The notes: generated by a model from the sequence alone, not told the origin. Counted from the first letter of the stretch, positions 21,473-30,658 are shown. The stretch: 64,000 nt of DNA from Clostridia bacterium (GCA_017428025.1 JAFRRO010000091.1:29057-93056), one strand, 5' to 3'. Program-made: numbers and translations.

Positions 21473-23716
21473 TTATTTGTTCTGCGCCGCGTAGTAGTTC
21501 ATCAGGCACCCTTCGAGGATGATCGTCTTTTCGTCCTCGGTCAGCCCCTTGACATACAGCATCAGGTCTTCGACCGTGCCGTCCTTTCTGATCGCCTTTG
21601 CGGGGATCTCCTCGATGCCGTTTTCGATCGCCGCGCGGATGCCGGGCACGAACACGAAGTCGCCTTCCTCGTACGGGAACGCGTCGCCTTCCCTGAGCGT
21701 GAACGGCACGATGCCCCAGTTGATGCAGTTGCTGCGATAGCGCTTGGTCGCGTACTCATAGCAGATGTTCGCAAAGCCGCCGAGCACCTTCTGGCAGGAC
21801 GCCGCCTGTTCGCGCGCGGAGCCGTCGCCCGGCTTGTTCGCAAACACGCAGGAGCCGAACTGGGTGTTCTGCAAAAGCTCGTCCGCATTGCCGACCGCGG
21901 AGAGCGCCTTCACGAGCTTTTCGGGCTTCTCGCCTGCACGGCGCGCCGCCTCGTCCTTCGAGACCGCCTTGGAGCGTCCGACGTATTCCGGCACTCTGCG
22001 GGAGAGCGCAAACTCGGAAAGGCGGAGCGGGTTGGAGCGATAGGAGGACGTTTCGCCGGACGGAATCAGCTCGTCGGTCGTGGTGACCGGATCGCGGATG
22101 ACCGCATCCAGCTCCACAAGCAGGTTCTCGGTCAGCGGATACATCTTCGGCCAGTCGGTGATGTTGGGCCCGAGGATGAGCTCCTCTTCGGGATGCGCGT
22201 GCGCAAAGCCGTTGTAGCAGCGCTTTGCATACACGGCGTCGTCGAACACGTACGGGATACGCTCGGTCTCGTACTCGACGTCGGTCGCGGCGGTGATGTA
22301 GCCGCCGTTCTTCGCAGTCGCCGCAATGGAGCGGGAATCCATCAGCGCAACGACGGAAATCTGTCCCTCGCCGGGCTTGCTGCCTTCGCGGTTCGGGAAG
22401 TTGCGCGTGGTGTGACGCAGCGACAGCCCGTTGTTCGCAGGCACGTCGCCCGCGCCGAAGCACGGTCCGCAGAACGACGGCTTGATGATCGCGCCTGCTT
22501 CGAGCAGGGCTTCGGTCTTGCCGTTTCTCGTCAGCGCAAGGCTCGTCGGAACGCTCGTCGGGTACACCGAGAAGGAGAAGTAGCCGTTGCCGGTGCTGCC
22601 GCCCTTCAGGATGTCCGCAGCTTCCACGATGTTGTCGAACAGACCGCCGGAGCAGCCCGCGATCACGCCCTGATCCGCAAGGACGCCCTTTTCGCTGATC
22701 TTGCTCTGCAGATCGAGATGCGCCTTCGGGAACTTCTTCTTCGCTTCCTCCTCGACCTTTGCAAGGATCTCTTTCGGATTCTTGAGGAACTCGTGGATCG
22801 TGTACGCATTGGAGGGATGGAACGGCAGCGCGATCATGGATTCGACCTTGTCGAGCTCGATCGTGATGATCGCGTCGTAGTATGCGCCTTCCGCGGGTTC
22901 GAGCTTCTCGTACGCATACGGGCGCTTGTGGATCTCATAATACTTCTTGATCTCGTCGTCGGTCGCCCAGATCGAGGAGAGGCAGGTCGTTTCGGTCGTC
23001 ATGACGTCGACGCCGCTGCGGAAATCGTAGGGCAGGTTCTTGAGACCGGGGCCGGCAAATTCGAGGACCTTGTTCTTCACAAGACCGTCGGCAAACGTCG
23101 CCTTGACGAGCGCGAGCGCGACGTCGTGCGGACCGACGCCCTTCTTGGGCGCGCCGGTGAGATAGCACAGCACGACTTCCGGGGGCTTGACGTCGTAGGT
23201 GTTCTTCAGAAGCTGCTTGACGAGCTCCGGACCGCCTTCGCCGACGCCCATCGTGCCGAGCGCGCCGTAACGCGTGTGGCTGTCCGAGCCGAGGATCATG
23301 TTGCCGCAGGTGGCAAGCTCTTCACGCGCGTAGGAATGGATGACGCTCTGGTTTGCCGGAACGTAGATGCCGCCGTACTTCTTCGCCGCCGAGAGACCGA
23401 ACACATGGTCGTCCTCGTTGATCGTACCGCCGACCGCGCAAAGGCTGTTGTGGCAGTTTGTCATGGCGTACGGAATCGGGAATTCCTTGAGCCCGCTGGC
23501 GCGCGCCGTCTGGATGATGCCGACATAGGTGATGTCGTGCGAAACCAGCGCGTCAAAACGGATGTGCATGACGCCGCCTTCGTTCGATTCGCTGTGTGCT
23601 TCAAGGATCCGGTACGCAATCGTGCCCTCGCGTCCCTCCGCCTTGTTGATGCCTTCCGGCGCGGGCGTCGGTGCGCCGTCCTTCCACAGCATGCCCTGTG
23701 CATGATACTGGATCAT
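21473..23716 (-). CDS. Aconitase-family hydratase (aconitate hydratase)
   Basis: 747 residues. Iron-sulfur ligands are visible as [12 protein letters not shown] and [11 protein letters not shown] (CxxC), with other family motifs: [19 protein letters not shown] and a C-terminal swivel domain containing [19 protein letters not shown] and [14 protein letters not shown]. The sequence is of the shorter, divergent aconitase/hydratase type often found next to icd in Clostridia. It probably interconverts citrate and isocitrate, as its partner gene suggests. Own promoter TTGAAA-17-TATAAT upstream, divergent from citC with an inverted repeat between. No citrate synthase gene is in the window. Confidence 0.88.
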   Translation of the reverse strand: MIQYHAQGMLWKDGAPTPAPEGINKAEGREGTIAYRILEAHSESNEGGVMHIRFDALVSHDITYVGIIQTARASGLKEFPIPYAMTNCHNSLCAVGGTINEDDHVFGLSAAKKYGGIYVPANQSVIHSYAREELATCGNMILGSDSHTRYGALGTMGVGEGGPELVKQLLKNTYDVKPPEVVLCYLTGAPKKGVGPHDVALALVKATFADGLVKNKVLEFAGPGLKNLPYDFRSGVDVMTTETTCLSSIWATDDEIKKYYEIHKRPYAYEKLEPAEGAYYDAIITIELDKVESMIALPFHPSNAYTIHEFLKNPKEILAKVEEEAKKKFPKAHLDLQSKISEKGVLADQGVIAGCSGGLFDNIVEAADILKGGSTGNGYFSFSVYPTSVPTSLALTRNGKTEALLEAGAIIKPSFCGPCFGAGDVPANNGLSLRHTTRNFPNREGSKPGEGQISVVALMDSRSIAATAKNGGYITAATDVEYETERIPYVFDDAVYAKRCYNGFAHAHPEEELILGPNITDWPKMYPLTENLLVELDAVIRDPVTTTDELIPSGETSSYRSNPLRLSEFALSRRVPEYVGRSKAVSKDEAARRAGEKPEKLVKALSAVGNADELLQNTQFGSCVFANKPGDGSAREQAASCQKVLGGFANICYEYATKRYRSNCINWGIVPFTLREGDAFPYEEGDFVFVPGIRAAIENGIEEIPAKAIRKDGTVEDLMLYVKGLTEDEKTIILEGCLMNYYAAQNK

Positions 23717-23778
23717 TTCTTCTTAGCCCTCCGATTCAAATTTCGGCAACGGTGAAAGCACCGTTTCTTCCACATACA

Positions 23779-23807
23779 ATTATAAGAGCATCGCTGTATA
23801 TTTTCAA
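23779..23807 (-). promoter_or_regulatory. Predicted acn-icd promoter
   Basis: Minus strand: TTGAAA (23807-23802), 17-base spacer, perfect TATAAT (23784-23779), nearly consensus. Expected start about 23772, so the inverted repeat centred at 23836 lies near -64. Confidence 0.8.
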
Positions 23808-23825
23808 ATAGTATTTTTATAAATT

Positions 23826-23846
23826 ATCATAGAGAATCTCTATGAT
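23826..23846. promoter_or_regulatory. Inverted repeat, candidate LysR operator
   Basis: Ten-base arms ATCATAGAGA and TCTCTATGAT flank one central A. The core reads ATAG-N7-CTAT, close to the ATAA-N7-TTAT dyad bound by the LysR regulator CcpC, which controls citB in Bacillus. It sits between the divergent acn and citC promoters, about 61-64 bases upstream of both expected start points, the classical LysR activator position. The surroundings are AT-rich in an otherwise GC-rich sequence. Confidence 0.6.
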
Positions 23847-23860
23847 TGTGCAAATGGGGC

Positions 23861-23890
23861 TTGCGAAAGGCGGCGGACATCTGCTATACT
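23861..23890 (+). promoter_or_regulatory. Predicted citC-citXG-lysR promoter
   Basis: TTGCGA (23861-23866), 18-base spacer, TATACT (23885-23890). Expected start about 23897, giving a 94-base leader in which I see no riboswitch or terminator. The weaker -35 and longer spacer suit an activator-dependent promoter. Confidence 0.65.
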
Positions 23891-23990
23891 GTTTTTGCAG
23901 GGCAGTGCGGGAAAAAACGCCGGTTTCGCGTTGTTTCCGACAGATTATGACGGTCCTGCGCGAGATTTTGAACCGACAGGGGAGGCAAAC

Positions 23991-24971
23991 ATGGATCTTT
24001 CGCTGCTTCCGGCGCCGCTGAAAGGCAGAATGGCGGCGCGTTATAAAGATTTTCTATCCACATGCGGGCTGAGGGACGAAGCGGATGCAGACGTGATCGC
24101 GCTGATGACGGACGACGATCTGAACGTCGTCGCCTGCGGCGCGCGCGCGGGACACACGCTGAAGCAGTTCGCCGTTTCTCCGGATTTCGAGGGCGGCGGC
24201 GCGTGCGCTTCGGTGCTGTCCGCGCTGATCAACGACGCGGTGCGCGCGGGAATTACGCGCCTGTTTCTCTGCACAAAGCCGAAGAACGTCCAGATGTTCG
24301 CCTCGATGGGCTTCTATCCGATCGTCGAAACGAAGGACGCCGTGTTGATGGAGGACCGCAAAAACGGCTTCACCGACTACCTTGCCTCGCTGCCGCGGTA
24401 CGAGGGCACGTGCGGCGCGATCGTCATGAACGGCGATCCCTTCACGAAGGGGCATCTGCATCTTTGCGAATACGCCGCGCGGCACTGCGACCATCTGTAC
24501 GTCTTTTCCGTCTCCGAGACGGGATCGATGTTCCCGCCCGAACAGCGCTTCGACATGCTCAAGGCCGGAACGGCGCATCTCGAAAACTGTCACGTCGTGC
24601 GCACCGATCAGTACCTCGTCTCGCGCGAGACGTTTCCCGCCTATTTCATCCGCGACGAGGAGCATGCCGACAAGGTCAAAGCCGATCTCGACGTCGAGCT
24701 GTTCCGCAAACGCATCGCGCCCGCGCTGCATATCACAAAGCGTTTCGTCGGCGAGGAGCCGTTTTCGCCGACCACCTTTGCCTACAACCGCCGCATGCAG
24801 GAGCTTTTGCCCGAATGCGGCATCGAATTCTGCGAGATTCCGCGGCTCGATTCCATCAGCGCAAGCCGTGTGCGCCGTCTGATCCGCGAAGGCAGGATCG
24901 AAGAAACCCGCGAACTCGTTCCGGAGACCACCTATGAAGCCATTCTCCGTCACATTGGAACAGATGCTTGA
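23991..24971 (+). CDS. citC: [Citrate (pro-3S)-lyase] ligase
   Basis: 326 residues from ATG 23991 with GGGGAGG five bases upstream. An N-terminal GNAT-like part (CGARAGHTLKQFAVSPDFEG) is followed by a cytidylyltransferase-like ligase domain, GAIVMNGDPFTKGHLHLCEY, ending in DSISASRVRRLI. The enzyme acetylates the prosthetic group of the citrate lyase acyl-carrier subunit, turning the lyase on. The frame runs 38 bases into citXG, so the pair is translationally coupled. Citrate lyase subunits CitD, CitE and CitF are not in the window. Confidence 0.93.
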   Translation: MDLSLLPAPLKGRMAARYKDFLSTCGLRDEADADVIALMTDDDLNVVACGARAGHTLKQFAVSPDFEGGGACASVLSALINDAVRAGITRLFLCTKPKNVQMFASMGFYPIVETKDAVLMEDRKNGFTDYLASLPRYEGTCGAIVMNGDPFTKGHLHLCEYAARHCDHLYVFSVSETGSMFPPEQRFDMLKAGTAHLENCHVVRTDQYLVSRETFPAYFIRDEEHADKVKADLDVELFRKRIAPALHITKRFVGEEPFSPTTFAYNRRMQELLPECGIEFCEIPRLDSISASRVRRLIREGRIEETRELVPETTYEAILRHIGTDA

Positions 24972-26232
24972 CGCGCGCGAACGCCGCGCGCGGGCACAGG
25001 CGGAACTGCTGCGGGAAGCGCCTCCTTCGCGCTGCCTTGTTTCGCTGTCGCTGAATATCGCGGGCGACGTCAAGCGCACGCCCAAAACGCGTCTGCTGTT
25101 TTTGCAGGGACTCAAGGCGTTCGACGCGCTCGGCTTTCCGGAGATTGCGCGCCGCGTCACCGACGAAGTCACCGGCACGGAAGCGCTGATTCTGCTCGAA
25201 GCGCCTGCGGACGCGGTCAAGGCGGCGACGGAGCGCATCGAGGAAGCGTCTGCGGCGGCAAGGCTCTACGACTTCGACGTGCTCGATCATACCGGCGAAA
25301 AGCTTTCGCGCAAGGAACCGCGGCGCTGCCTCGTCTGCGGCGGTCCGGTCTCCGTCTGCGCCCGTTCGCGCGCGCACGGACTGGATGCGGTCAAAGCGGC
25401 GACCGACGCGCTGCTCGACGCGTTCTGTTCCGACACGCTGGCGTATACGGCGCACTTTGCGCTGGAACGCGAGCTCTTTACGACGCCGAAACCGGGGCTT
25501 GTGGACCGGAACAACAACGGCGCGCATACGGATATGGATGTGCCGCTGTTCCGCAGGAGCGCGGCGTCGCTCGTGCCGTATTTTCAATCCGCCGTGCGGC
25601 TCGGGCTTGCCGGAGCGGGCATGGCGCCGCTGAAGGAAGCCGGACTCGAAGCCGAACGCGCGATGTTTTCCGCGACGAACGGCGTCAACACGCACAAGGG
25701 CATGATCTATTCGATGGGGCTGCTGCTGTACGGCATGGGAGAATCGCTGAGCTTCGGCGGCGACGCGATCGAACACGCGGCGCAGCTTGCGCGGACTGAC
25801 GCCGAAGCCCGCCTTGCGCATGCGATGGAATGCCGCGATACCAACGGCGGCGCGGTTTATGCCGCAACGGGCGCAACAGGCGCGGTCGGCGAGGCGGCGA
25901 AGGGCTTTCCGCACGCCGTGTTCTGCCAGGATCGGCTCGCGCGGTATAGGAGCGCGGGCGAACAGAATCCGGGCGTGCTTGCGCTTTGCGATACGATGGC
26001 GATTCTCGAGGATACGAACCTGCTGCACCGCGGCGGCGCGGACGGGCTTGCGTTTGTGCAGAGCGAGGCAAAGCGCATCGCCTCATTGCCGGAAAACGAG
26101 CGCGAAGGTGCGCTGCTTGCGCTCGATGCGGAACTGATCCGCCGCAATCTCTCGCCCGGCGGCAGCGCGGACATGCTTGCGCTCGCGTATCTCATCGACG
26201 CATGGCGCAGTCTTCGGGAGGCGGAGCTATGA
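24934..26232 (+). CDS. citXG: CitX-CitG fusion (citrate lyase prosthetic-group transfer and synthesis)
   Basis: 432 residues. The first 155 are CitX (apo-citrate lyase phosphoribosyl-dephospho-CoA transferase): LLREAPPSRCLVSLSLNIAG, ARLYDFDVLD, and RRCLVCGGPVSVCARSRAHG. The remainder is CitG (triphosphoribosyl-dephospho-CoA synthase): TTPKPGLVDRNNNGAHTDMD, GVNTHKGMIYSMGLL, TGAVGEAAKGF and NLSPGGSADMLALAYLI. The two activities make and attach the cofactor of the citrate lyase acyl-carrier protein. The fusion is known in other bacteria. It overlaps citC upstream and the lysR start downstream (ATGA), forming one operon. Confidence 0.93.
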   Translation: MKPFSVTLEQMLDARERRARAQAELLREAPPSRCLVSLSLNIAGDVKRTPKTRLLFLQGLKAFDALGFPEIARRVTDEVTGTEALILLEAPADAVKAATERIEEASAAARLYDFDVLDHTGEKLSRKEPRRCLVCGGPVSVCARSRAHGLDAVKAATDALLDAFCSDTLAYTAHFALERELFTTPKPGLVDRNNNGAHTDMDVPLFRRSAASLVPYFQSAVRLGLAGAGMAPLKEAGLEAERAMFSATNGVNTHKGMIYSMGLLLYGMGESLSFGGDAIEHAAQLARTDAEARLAHAMECRDTNGGAVYAATGATGAVGEAAKGFPHAVFCQDRLARYRSAGEQNPGVLALCDTMAILEDTNLLHRGGADGLAFVQSEAKRIASLPENEREGALLALDAELIRRNLSPGGSADMLALAYLIDAWRSLREAEL

Positions 26233-27125
26233 CGTTGCAGCAGCTTCGGTATTTCTGTGTGACCGCGGAGGTTTTGCACTACACGCGCGCCGCGGATCTT
26301 CTGTACATTTCGCAGCCGAGCCTGTCCTATGCGCTCTCCAAGCTCGAAAAGGAACTCAACATGCCGCTGTTCGAGAAGCGCGGCAAGCAGATCGCGCTGA
26401 CCACCTACGGCGCGGAGTTTCTGCCCTATGCAAAGCGCGCGCTTTCGGAGCTTTCGAAGGGGCAGGAGCGATTGAAGGAGCTGCGCGCGCCGAGCGCGGG
26501 CATCATCAACCTCGGTTATATCTACAGCGTCAGCTTCTCGGTGCTGCCGACGTTCGTCGACCGGTTCTACGCGCATTACGGCAGCCGCCAGACCGCGTTC
26601 CGCTTCCATCAGGGCATGGCGGGCGTGCTGATCGAACAGCTGCTGAACGGTTCGCTGGACCTGTTGATCGCCGGAAAGCCCGACATCGATTCGATCGACT
26701 ACCTGCCGATCGCAAGTCAGGAGCTGTTTCTGGCGGTCCCCGCGTCGCACCGGCTCGCCTCGCGCGAGGCGGTCACGCTTTCGGAGATACGCGACGAGCA
26801 GTTCATCTCGATCACGCACGACGCGATCATCTACCGGCAGCTTGCCGACCGGTTCAAGCAGGCGGATTTCGTGCCGAACATCGTCTTTGAAGCGGACGAA
26901 TACAGCTCGATCGCCGCGTCGGTCACGATCGGCGCGGGCGTCGCCATCGTGCCAAAGCTGCCCGTGCTTGACAATTTCAATCTCAGGCTGATCCCGTTCG
27001 CCGACACCGACATGAAGCGCGACGTGTGCATGCTGCGCTACCGGATGCATACCCTTTCGCCCGCGGCGGAAAGCGTCTGGTCGTTTGCAAGGCAGGTGTC
27101 CGAGGAGTTTTCCTCACGGCGGTAA
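26229..27125 (+). CDS. LysR-family transcriptional regulator
   Basis: 298 residues. Winged helix at the N-terminus (MTLQQLRYFCVTAEVLHYTR, then ISQPSLSYALSKLEKELNMP), linker helix, then a two-lobed periplasmic-binding-like effector domain starting near residue 90 (INLGYIYSVSFSVLPTFVD). The ATG overlaps the citXG stop and follows GGGAGGCGGAGCT. As the third gene of the cit operon it is the obvious candidate to read the inverted repeat at 23826-23846 and to control both cit and acn-icd, as CcpC or CitR do elsewhere; this is inference. A strong terminator follows. Confidence 0.9.
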   Translation: MTLQQLRYFCVTAEVLHYTRAADLLYISQPSLSYALSKLEKELNMPLFEKRGKQIALTTYGAEFLPYAKRALSELSKGQERLKELRAPSAGIINLGYIYSVSFSVLPTFVDRFYAHYGSRQTAFRFHQGMAGVLIEQLLNGSLDLLIAGKPDIDSIDYLPIASQELFLAVPASHRLASREAVTLSEIRDEQFISITHDAIIYRQLADRFKQADFVPNIVFEADEYSSIAASVTIGAGVAIVPKLPVLDNFNLRLIPFADTDMKRDVCMLRYRMHTLSPAAESVWSFARQVSEEFSSRR

Positions 27126-27127
27126 AC

Positions 27128-27157
27128 AAAAAGATCCCCGGTCCGGGGATCTTTTTC
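27128..27157. terminator. Bidirectional terminator after lysR
   Basis: Palindromic stem AAAAAGATCCCC / GGGGATCTTTTT with a short centre. Serves the cit operon and the convergent minus-strand gene at 27168. Confidence 0.92.
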
Positions 27158-27167
27158 CATGCTTTGA

Positions 27168-27575
27168 TCAGTCCTGCGGCATCGTCGAGGGATCGACGCG
27201 TTCGAGCAGGAAGGTGTTCTGGATAAAGCCCATCTTCATATGCACCTTCATGCACACATGCGGATCCTCGGGCGTGAGGTTCACGACCGGATCGTTGCAT
27301 TTGCGGTTCATGCCGCAGACGACGTGCAGCTTATAGCTGCCGTACGGAAGCGGAAAGATCAGCGATTCGCGGTTCGCGATCGCGCCGAACGGGACATCGT
27401 TGACATAGATGCCGAAGCCGGTTGCCGCACCCATCATATTGCCCATGCGGTACAGGGAAATCGAGGCGGGCGCATCGACGCCGATCGGCGTCCCGCATTT
27501 CGGGCAGGGACCGCTGCCGGACAGATTGATGATTTCTCCGCATTTCGGACATTTGACGCGATATCGTTTTGCCAT
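27168..27575 (-). CDS. Zinc-ribbon protein of unknown function
   Basis: 135 residues. Two CPKCG motifs (residues about 9-13 and 24-28, CPKCGEII and CPKCGTPI) form a zinc ribbon. The remaining 100 residues look beta-rich: GIYVNDVPFGAIANRESL and PYGSYKLHVVCGMNRKCN, resembling the small surface-type domains that follow zinc ribbons in many Clostridia proteins. No signal peptide or membrane segment. Start has GGAGG upstream and an excellent promoter. Function not recognisable. Confidence 0.7.
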   Translation of the reverse strand: MAKRYRVKCPKCGEIINLSGSGPCPKCGTPIGVDAPASISLYRMGNMMGAATGFGIYVNDVPFGAIANRESLIFPLPYGSYKLHVVCGMNRKCNDPVVNLTPEDPHVCMKVHMKMGFIQNTFLLERVDPSTMPQD

Positions 27576-27606
27576 AGAAAATACCTCCGTTGATTATTTC
27601 ATATAT

Positions 27607-27635
27607 ATTATAGAATGCGGGAGCGCGAAAGTCAA
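27607..27635 (-). promoter_or_regulatory. Predicted promoter of the zinc-ribbon gene
   Basis: Minus strand: TTGACT (27635-27630), 17-base spacer, TATAAT (27612-27607). Nearly consensus. Confidence 0.8.
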
Positions 27636-27679
27636 TGCGCGTGCGCTCATTCCGTAAATGTAACTTTTTTTCGATCGGC

Positions 27680-27708
27680 TTGCAACGTGCGCGCATATCC
27701 GTTACAAT
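27680..27708 (+). promoter_or_regulatory. Predicted promoter of the first glycosidase lipoprotein
   Basis: TTGCAA (27680-27685), 17-base spacer, TACAAT (27703-27708). Divergent from the zinc-ribbon promoter. Confidence 0.7.
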
Positions 27709-27749
27709 AGGAACAGCGTCAAATCGCCAATCCGAATACGGAGGCTTTT

Positions 27750-28859
27750 ATGAAAACCGGATTTCGCATACTGAGTCTGATCTGCATCATACTGTTCTCT
27801 TTTGCGGCGTGTACCGAAACGGCGCAGCCCGCCGAACCGACGCCCGTCGCCGAAGCGCCGACGCCGGAATCGAACGATCCGGACACCGTCCTGATCGTCA
27901 CCACGGAACCGCCGACGCCGGAACCCACGCCGGAACCGACGCCGGAACCGACGGCAACGCCGACGCCGGAGCCCACGGCAACGCCGGCACCGACGCGCGC
28001 TCCGAAAGCGGGCGACATCGCCGTAAACTTTCCGGATTTTGACACCGGCGCGGATGCGGATTACAGCTATCAGAGCGACGAGCTGCGCATCGCGATCAAG
28101 GTGGTCGTCGACAGCGAAGCGAAGCAAACCTATTATATCGCCGACATCTGGATGCGCAACATCAGCTCGTTCCGCACGGGGTTCGGCAAGGGACAGTTCA
28201 AGAAGGGCGTGGAGGACGGCGACAAGCTTGCCCGCCGCGAAAACGCGATCCTTGCGGTCAACGGCAGCTACAATCAGGGCCTTGTGATCCGGTCCGGCGA
28301 GCTGTTGCAGCGGCTGCGCGCCAACAAAGGCTGGAACTCGGACTCCGCCTGCATCATCTACAAAAACGGCACGATGAAGACCTTCCGGCTCAAAAAGGAG
28401 CCGCTGAATCCCAAGGAGGAGATCAAAAACGGCGCGTGGTTCGGCTGGCAGTTCGGACCGATCCTGATTCGTGATTATGAACCGTTTGCGGGCGCGACCG
28501 CGCACGGCGAGCTCGGCTACAAGGCGCGCAACATGCTCGGCTATTACGAGCCGGGACACTATGTGATCGTCAACTGCGACGCCTACCGCGACGACGCCAA
28601 GGGCATGACGGCGCAGATGATGGTGGACCTGATGAAGTCGCTCGGCGTCAAGGACGCATTCAACCTCGACGGCGGTACGAGCGCGGTCATGGTCTTTATG
28701 GGCGAGGTCATCAACCGCCCGACGCCGCGCATCGAGAACGGCAAAAAGGTCCCCGGCCGTCCGCTTCTGGACATGCTGCTCTTTGCCGAATACGATGAAA
28801 ACGGCGTCGCGCCGGACCTGTCCACGCTGCAGGCGGACAAGTTCATGAACAAAAACTGA
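27750..28859 (+). CDS. Phosphodiester glycosidase (NAGPA/DUF2233) lipoprotein
   Basis: 369 residues. Lipoprotein signal ending FSFAAC (Cys21), then a Thr/Pro/Glu-rich linker with several TPEPT units (about residues 50-85), then a phosphodiester glycosidase domain like the human uncovering enzyme NAGPA: LAVNGSYNQGLVIRSGE, YYEPGHYVIVNCDAY and KDAFNLDGGTSAVMVFMG. In bacteria this fold may cleave sugar phosphodiesters in the cell wall or exopolysaccharide; the substrate is unknown. A paralog is at 60536. The ATG follows an AATACGGAGGC ribosome site. A terminator follows. Confidence 0.85.
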   Translation: MKTGFRILSLICIILFSFAACTETAQPAEPTPVAEAPTPESNDPDTVLIVTTEPPTPEPTPEPTPEPTATPTPEPTATPAPTRAPKAGDIAVNFPDFDTGADADYSYQSDELRIAIKVVVDSEAKQTYYIADIWMRNISSFRTGFGKGQFKKGVEDGDKLARRENAILAVNGSYNQGLVIRSGELLQRLRANKGWNSDSACIIYKNGTMKTFRLKKEPLNPKEEIKNGAWFGWQFGPILIRDYEPFAGATAHGELGYKARNMLGYYEPGHYVIVNCDAYRDDAKGMTAQMMVDLMKSLGVKDAFNLDGGTSAVMVFMGEVINRPTPRIENGKKVPGRPLLDMLLFAEYDENGVAPDLSTLQADKFMNKN

Positions 28860-28870
28860 CAAACGCACCC

Positions 28871-28897
28871 GGGCGCCCGCAAAGGCGCCCCTTATTT
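28871..28897 (+). terminator. Terminator after the glycosidase gene
   Basis: GGGCGCC (28871-28877) pairs with GGCGCCC (28884-28890), followed by CTTATTT. Confidence 0.75.
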
Positions 28898-28951
28898 GCC
28901 CTTTCGCCGCGTATGTGAACTACGTTCAAATCTTGCATGCTGCGCATGCAA

Positions 28952-28989
28952 AAGAAATCGACCCCGCCTAACGGCGAAGTCGATTTCTT
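28952..28989 (-). terminator. Terminator of tRNA-Arg
   Basis: Eleven-base arms AAGAAATCGAC and GTCGATTTCTT enclose an inner CGCC/GGCG stem. On the minus strand it follows directly after the tRNA 3' end and runs into TTTTGC. Confidence 0.8.
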
Positions 28990-28990
28990 G

Positions 28991-29067
28991 TGGCGTGCCC
29001 GACACGATTTGAACGTGCGGCCTTCAGAGTCGGAGTCTGACGCTCTATCCAGCTGAGCTACGGGCAC
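28991..29067 (-). tRNA. tRNA-Arg (anticodon CCG)
   Basis: 77 bases. Perfect acceptor stem GTGCCCG/CGGGCAC, discriminator G, encoded CCA; D-arm GCTC...GAGC; anticodon stem TCAGA/TCTGA with loop CTCCGAC, anticodon CCG reading CGG; T-loop TTCAAAT. All arms pair, one G-T pair in the T-stem. It reads the GC-rich codon CGG, in keeping with the genome composition. Confidence 0.97.
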
Positions 29068-29160
29068 AGGTTTTTTGCCTGCCTATTATAACACAGCTTT
29101 CTGTTCGTTGCAAGCAGAAAAAACGGGAATCGCCGTTCGCGTTCGCATGCGCTTTTTGGC

Positions 29161-29189
29161 TTGCAAAAGCCGCGGATATCCCGTATAAT
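29161..29189 (+). promoter_or_regulatory. Predicted promoter of the DUF1015 gene
   Basis: TTGCAA (29161-29166), 17-base spacer, TATAAT (29184-29189). Confidence 0.8.
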
Positions 29190-29230
29190 GATAATTGTAC
29201 AAAAATGCAATTTGCAAAGGAGATCGAAAC

Positions 29231-30547
29231 ATGTACGAAAACAAAATCGGTGTTCTGGTACCCAATGTGATGCTTCCCCCGAAGGGGACGGACTTTTCGA
29301 AGTGGGCGGTCGTCGCGTGCGACCAGTTCACCTCGCAGCCCGAATACTGGGAGGCGGCGCGCGCCTACATCGGCGACGCTCCGACGACGCTCGACCTGTT
29401 CCTGCCGGAAGCGTTCTTGGGCAAGGACGGCGAAGCGGAGCGCATCGCAACGATCCGCAGCAACATGCGCGAGTATATGGCGAAGGGCATCCTGGAAACC
29501 AAGCCGCAGGGCTTTGTGCTGGTCAGACGTTCCGTGGCGGGCAACACGCGCTGGGGACTTGTCATGGCGCTCGATCTCGAATGCTATGATTATAACAAGG
29601 GCGCAACGACGCTGATCCGCGCCACCGAGGGCACGATCGTCGAGCGCATTCCGCCGCGTCTCAGAATCCGCGAGGGCGCGCCGCTGGAGCTGCCGCACAT
29701 CCTCGTTCTGATCGACGATCCGAAGCGCACCGTCATCGAGCCGCTCGCCCAAAAGACCGACGCGCTCGAAACGGTCTACGACACCGATCTCATGCTTGAC
29801 GGCGGTCACATCACCGGCTGGCTCGTCGACGGCAAGGCCGACGTGCAGGGCGCGATCGACGCGATGACCGCGCTGACCGACGCCGACGCGTTCCGCGCGA
29901 AGTACGGCGATCACGCGCCGCTGCTGTTCGCGATGGGCGACGGCAACCACAGCTTCGCAACCGCAAAGGCGAACTGGGAAAAGGTCAAGGCGACGCTGAG
30001 CCCCGAGGAGCAGAAGGACCATCCGGCGCGCTACGCGCTGGTCGAGGTCGAGAACGTGCACGACGACGGCATCGTCTTTGAGCCGATCCACCGCGTGCTG
30101 TTCGGCATCGGCGGCATGGAGGGCGCGGAGAAGCTGCTTCAAAAACTGAAGGCGCAAAACGGCGACGCCAGAATCGAGCTTTCCGACGACATGCCGAAAG
30201 CCTCCGGCGGCGAAGTGCACACCATCCCGTTCTGCACCGGCAGCATCTTCGGCGCGTTCGTCGTCGAGAAGCCCGCGGCGCAGCTTGCGGTCGGCACGCT
30301 CCAGAACGCGATCGACGCGCTCCTCAAGGAGACCGAGGGCGCGGAGGTCGACTACATCCACGGCGAAGCGGTCGTGCGCGACCTCGCATCCAAGCCGGAC
30401 ACGATGGGCTTCCTGCTCCCCGCGATGCAAAAGTCCGAGCTGTTCCCGACCGTCGTCTACGACGGCGCGCTGCCGCGCAAGACCTTCTCGATGGGCGAAG
30501 CGAACGAAAAGCGCTACTACCTCGAGTGCCGTAAGATCGAGAAATAA
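29231..30547 (+). CDS. DUF1015 family protein
   Basis: 438 residues from ATG 29231 with AAAGGAGA upstream. Family motifs: WAVVACDQFTSQPEYWE near the N-terminus, LPHILVLIDDPKRTVIEPL in the middle, FAMGDGNHSFATAKANWE and AMQKSELFPTVVYDGALPRK near the C-terminus, ending MGEANEKRYYLECRKI. DUF1015 proteins are widespread soluble proteins; in some organisms they lie near serine or aspartate metabolism genes. No biochemical function is established to my knowledge. The following gene, aspartate kinase, lies on the same strand beyond a repeat element. Confidence 0.88.
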   Translation: MYENKIGVLVPNVMLPPKGTDFSKWAVVACDQFTSQPEYWEAARAYIGDAPTTLDLFLPEAFLGKDGEAERIATIRSNMREYMAKGILETKPQGFVLVRRSVAGNTRWGLVMALDLECYDYNKGATTLIRATEGTIVERIPPRLRIREGAPLELPHILVLIDDPKRTVIEPLAQKTDALETVYDTDLMLDGGHITGWLVDGKADVQGAIDAMTALTDADAFRAKYGDHAPLLFAMGDGNHSFATAKANWEKVKATLSPEEQKDHPARYALVEVENVHDDGIVFEPIHRVLFGIGGMEGAEKLLQKLKAQNGDARIELSDDMPKASGGEVHTIPFCTGSIFGAFVVEKPAAQLAVGTLQNAIDALLKETEGAEVDYIHGEAVVRDLASKPDTMGFLLPAMQKSELFPTVVYDGALPRKTFSMGEANEKRYYLECRKIEK

Positions 30548-30553
30548 GGATTG

Positions 30554-30604
30554 AAAGCCTTCCCCTTTGAGGGGAAGGCGGCGCCGAAGGCGTCGGATGA
30601 GGTG
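30554..30604 (+). repeat. Single REP-like repeat unit
   Basis: A hairpin built on GCCTTCCCCTTTGAGGGGAAGGC is followed by a second small hairpin and GGATGAGGTG, the same order as in the repeats at 4165 and 32062. It lies just behind the DUF1015 stop. Confidence 0.75.
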
Positions 30605-30658
30605 GAAAACCGCTTTTTCGGTTATTTCTTAACAGCCCGCCCGAAATACGAGGTACGC

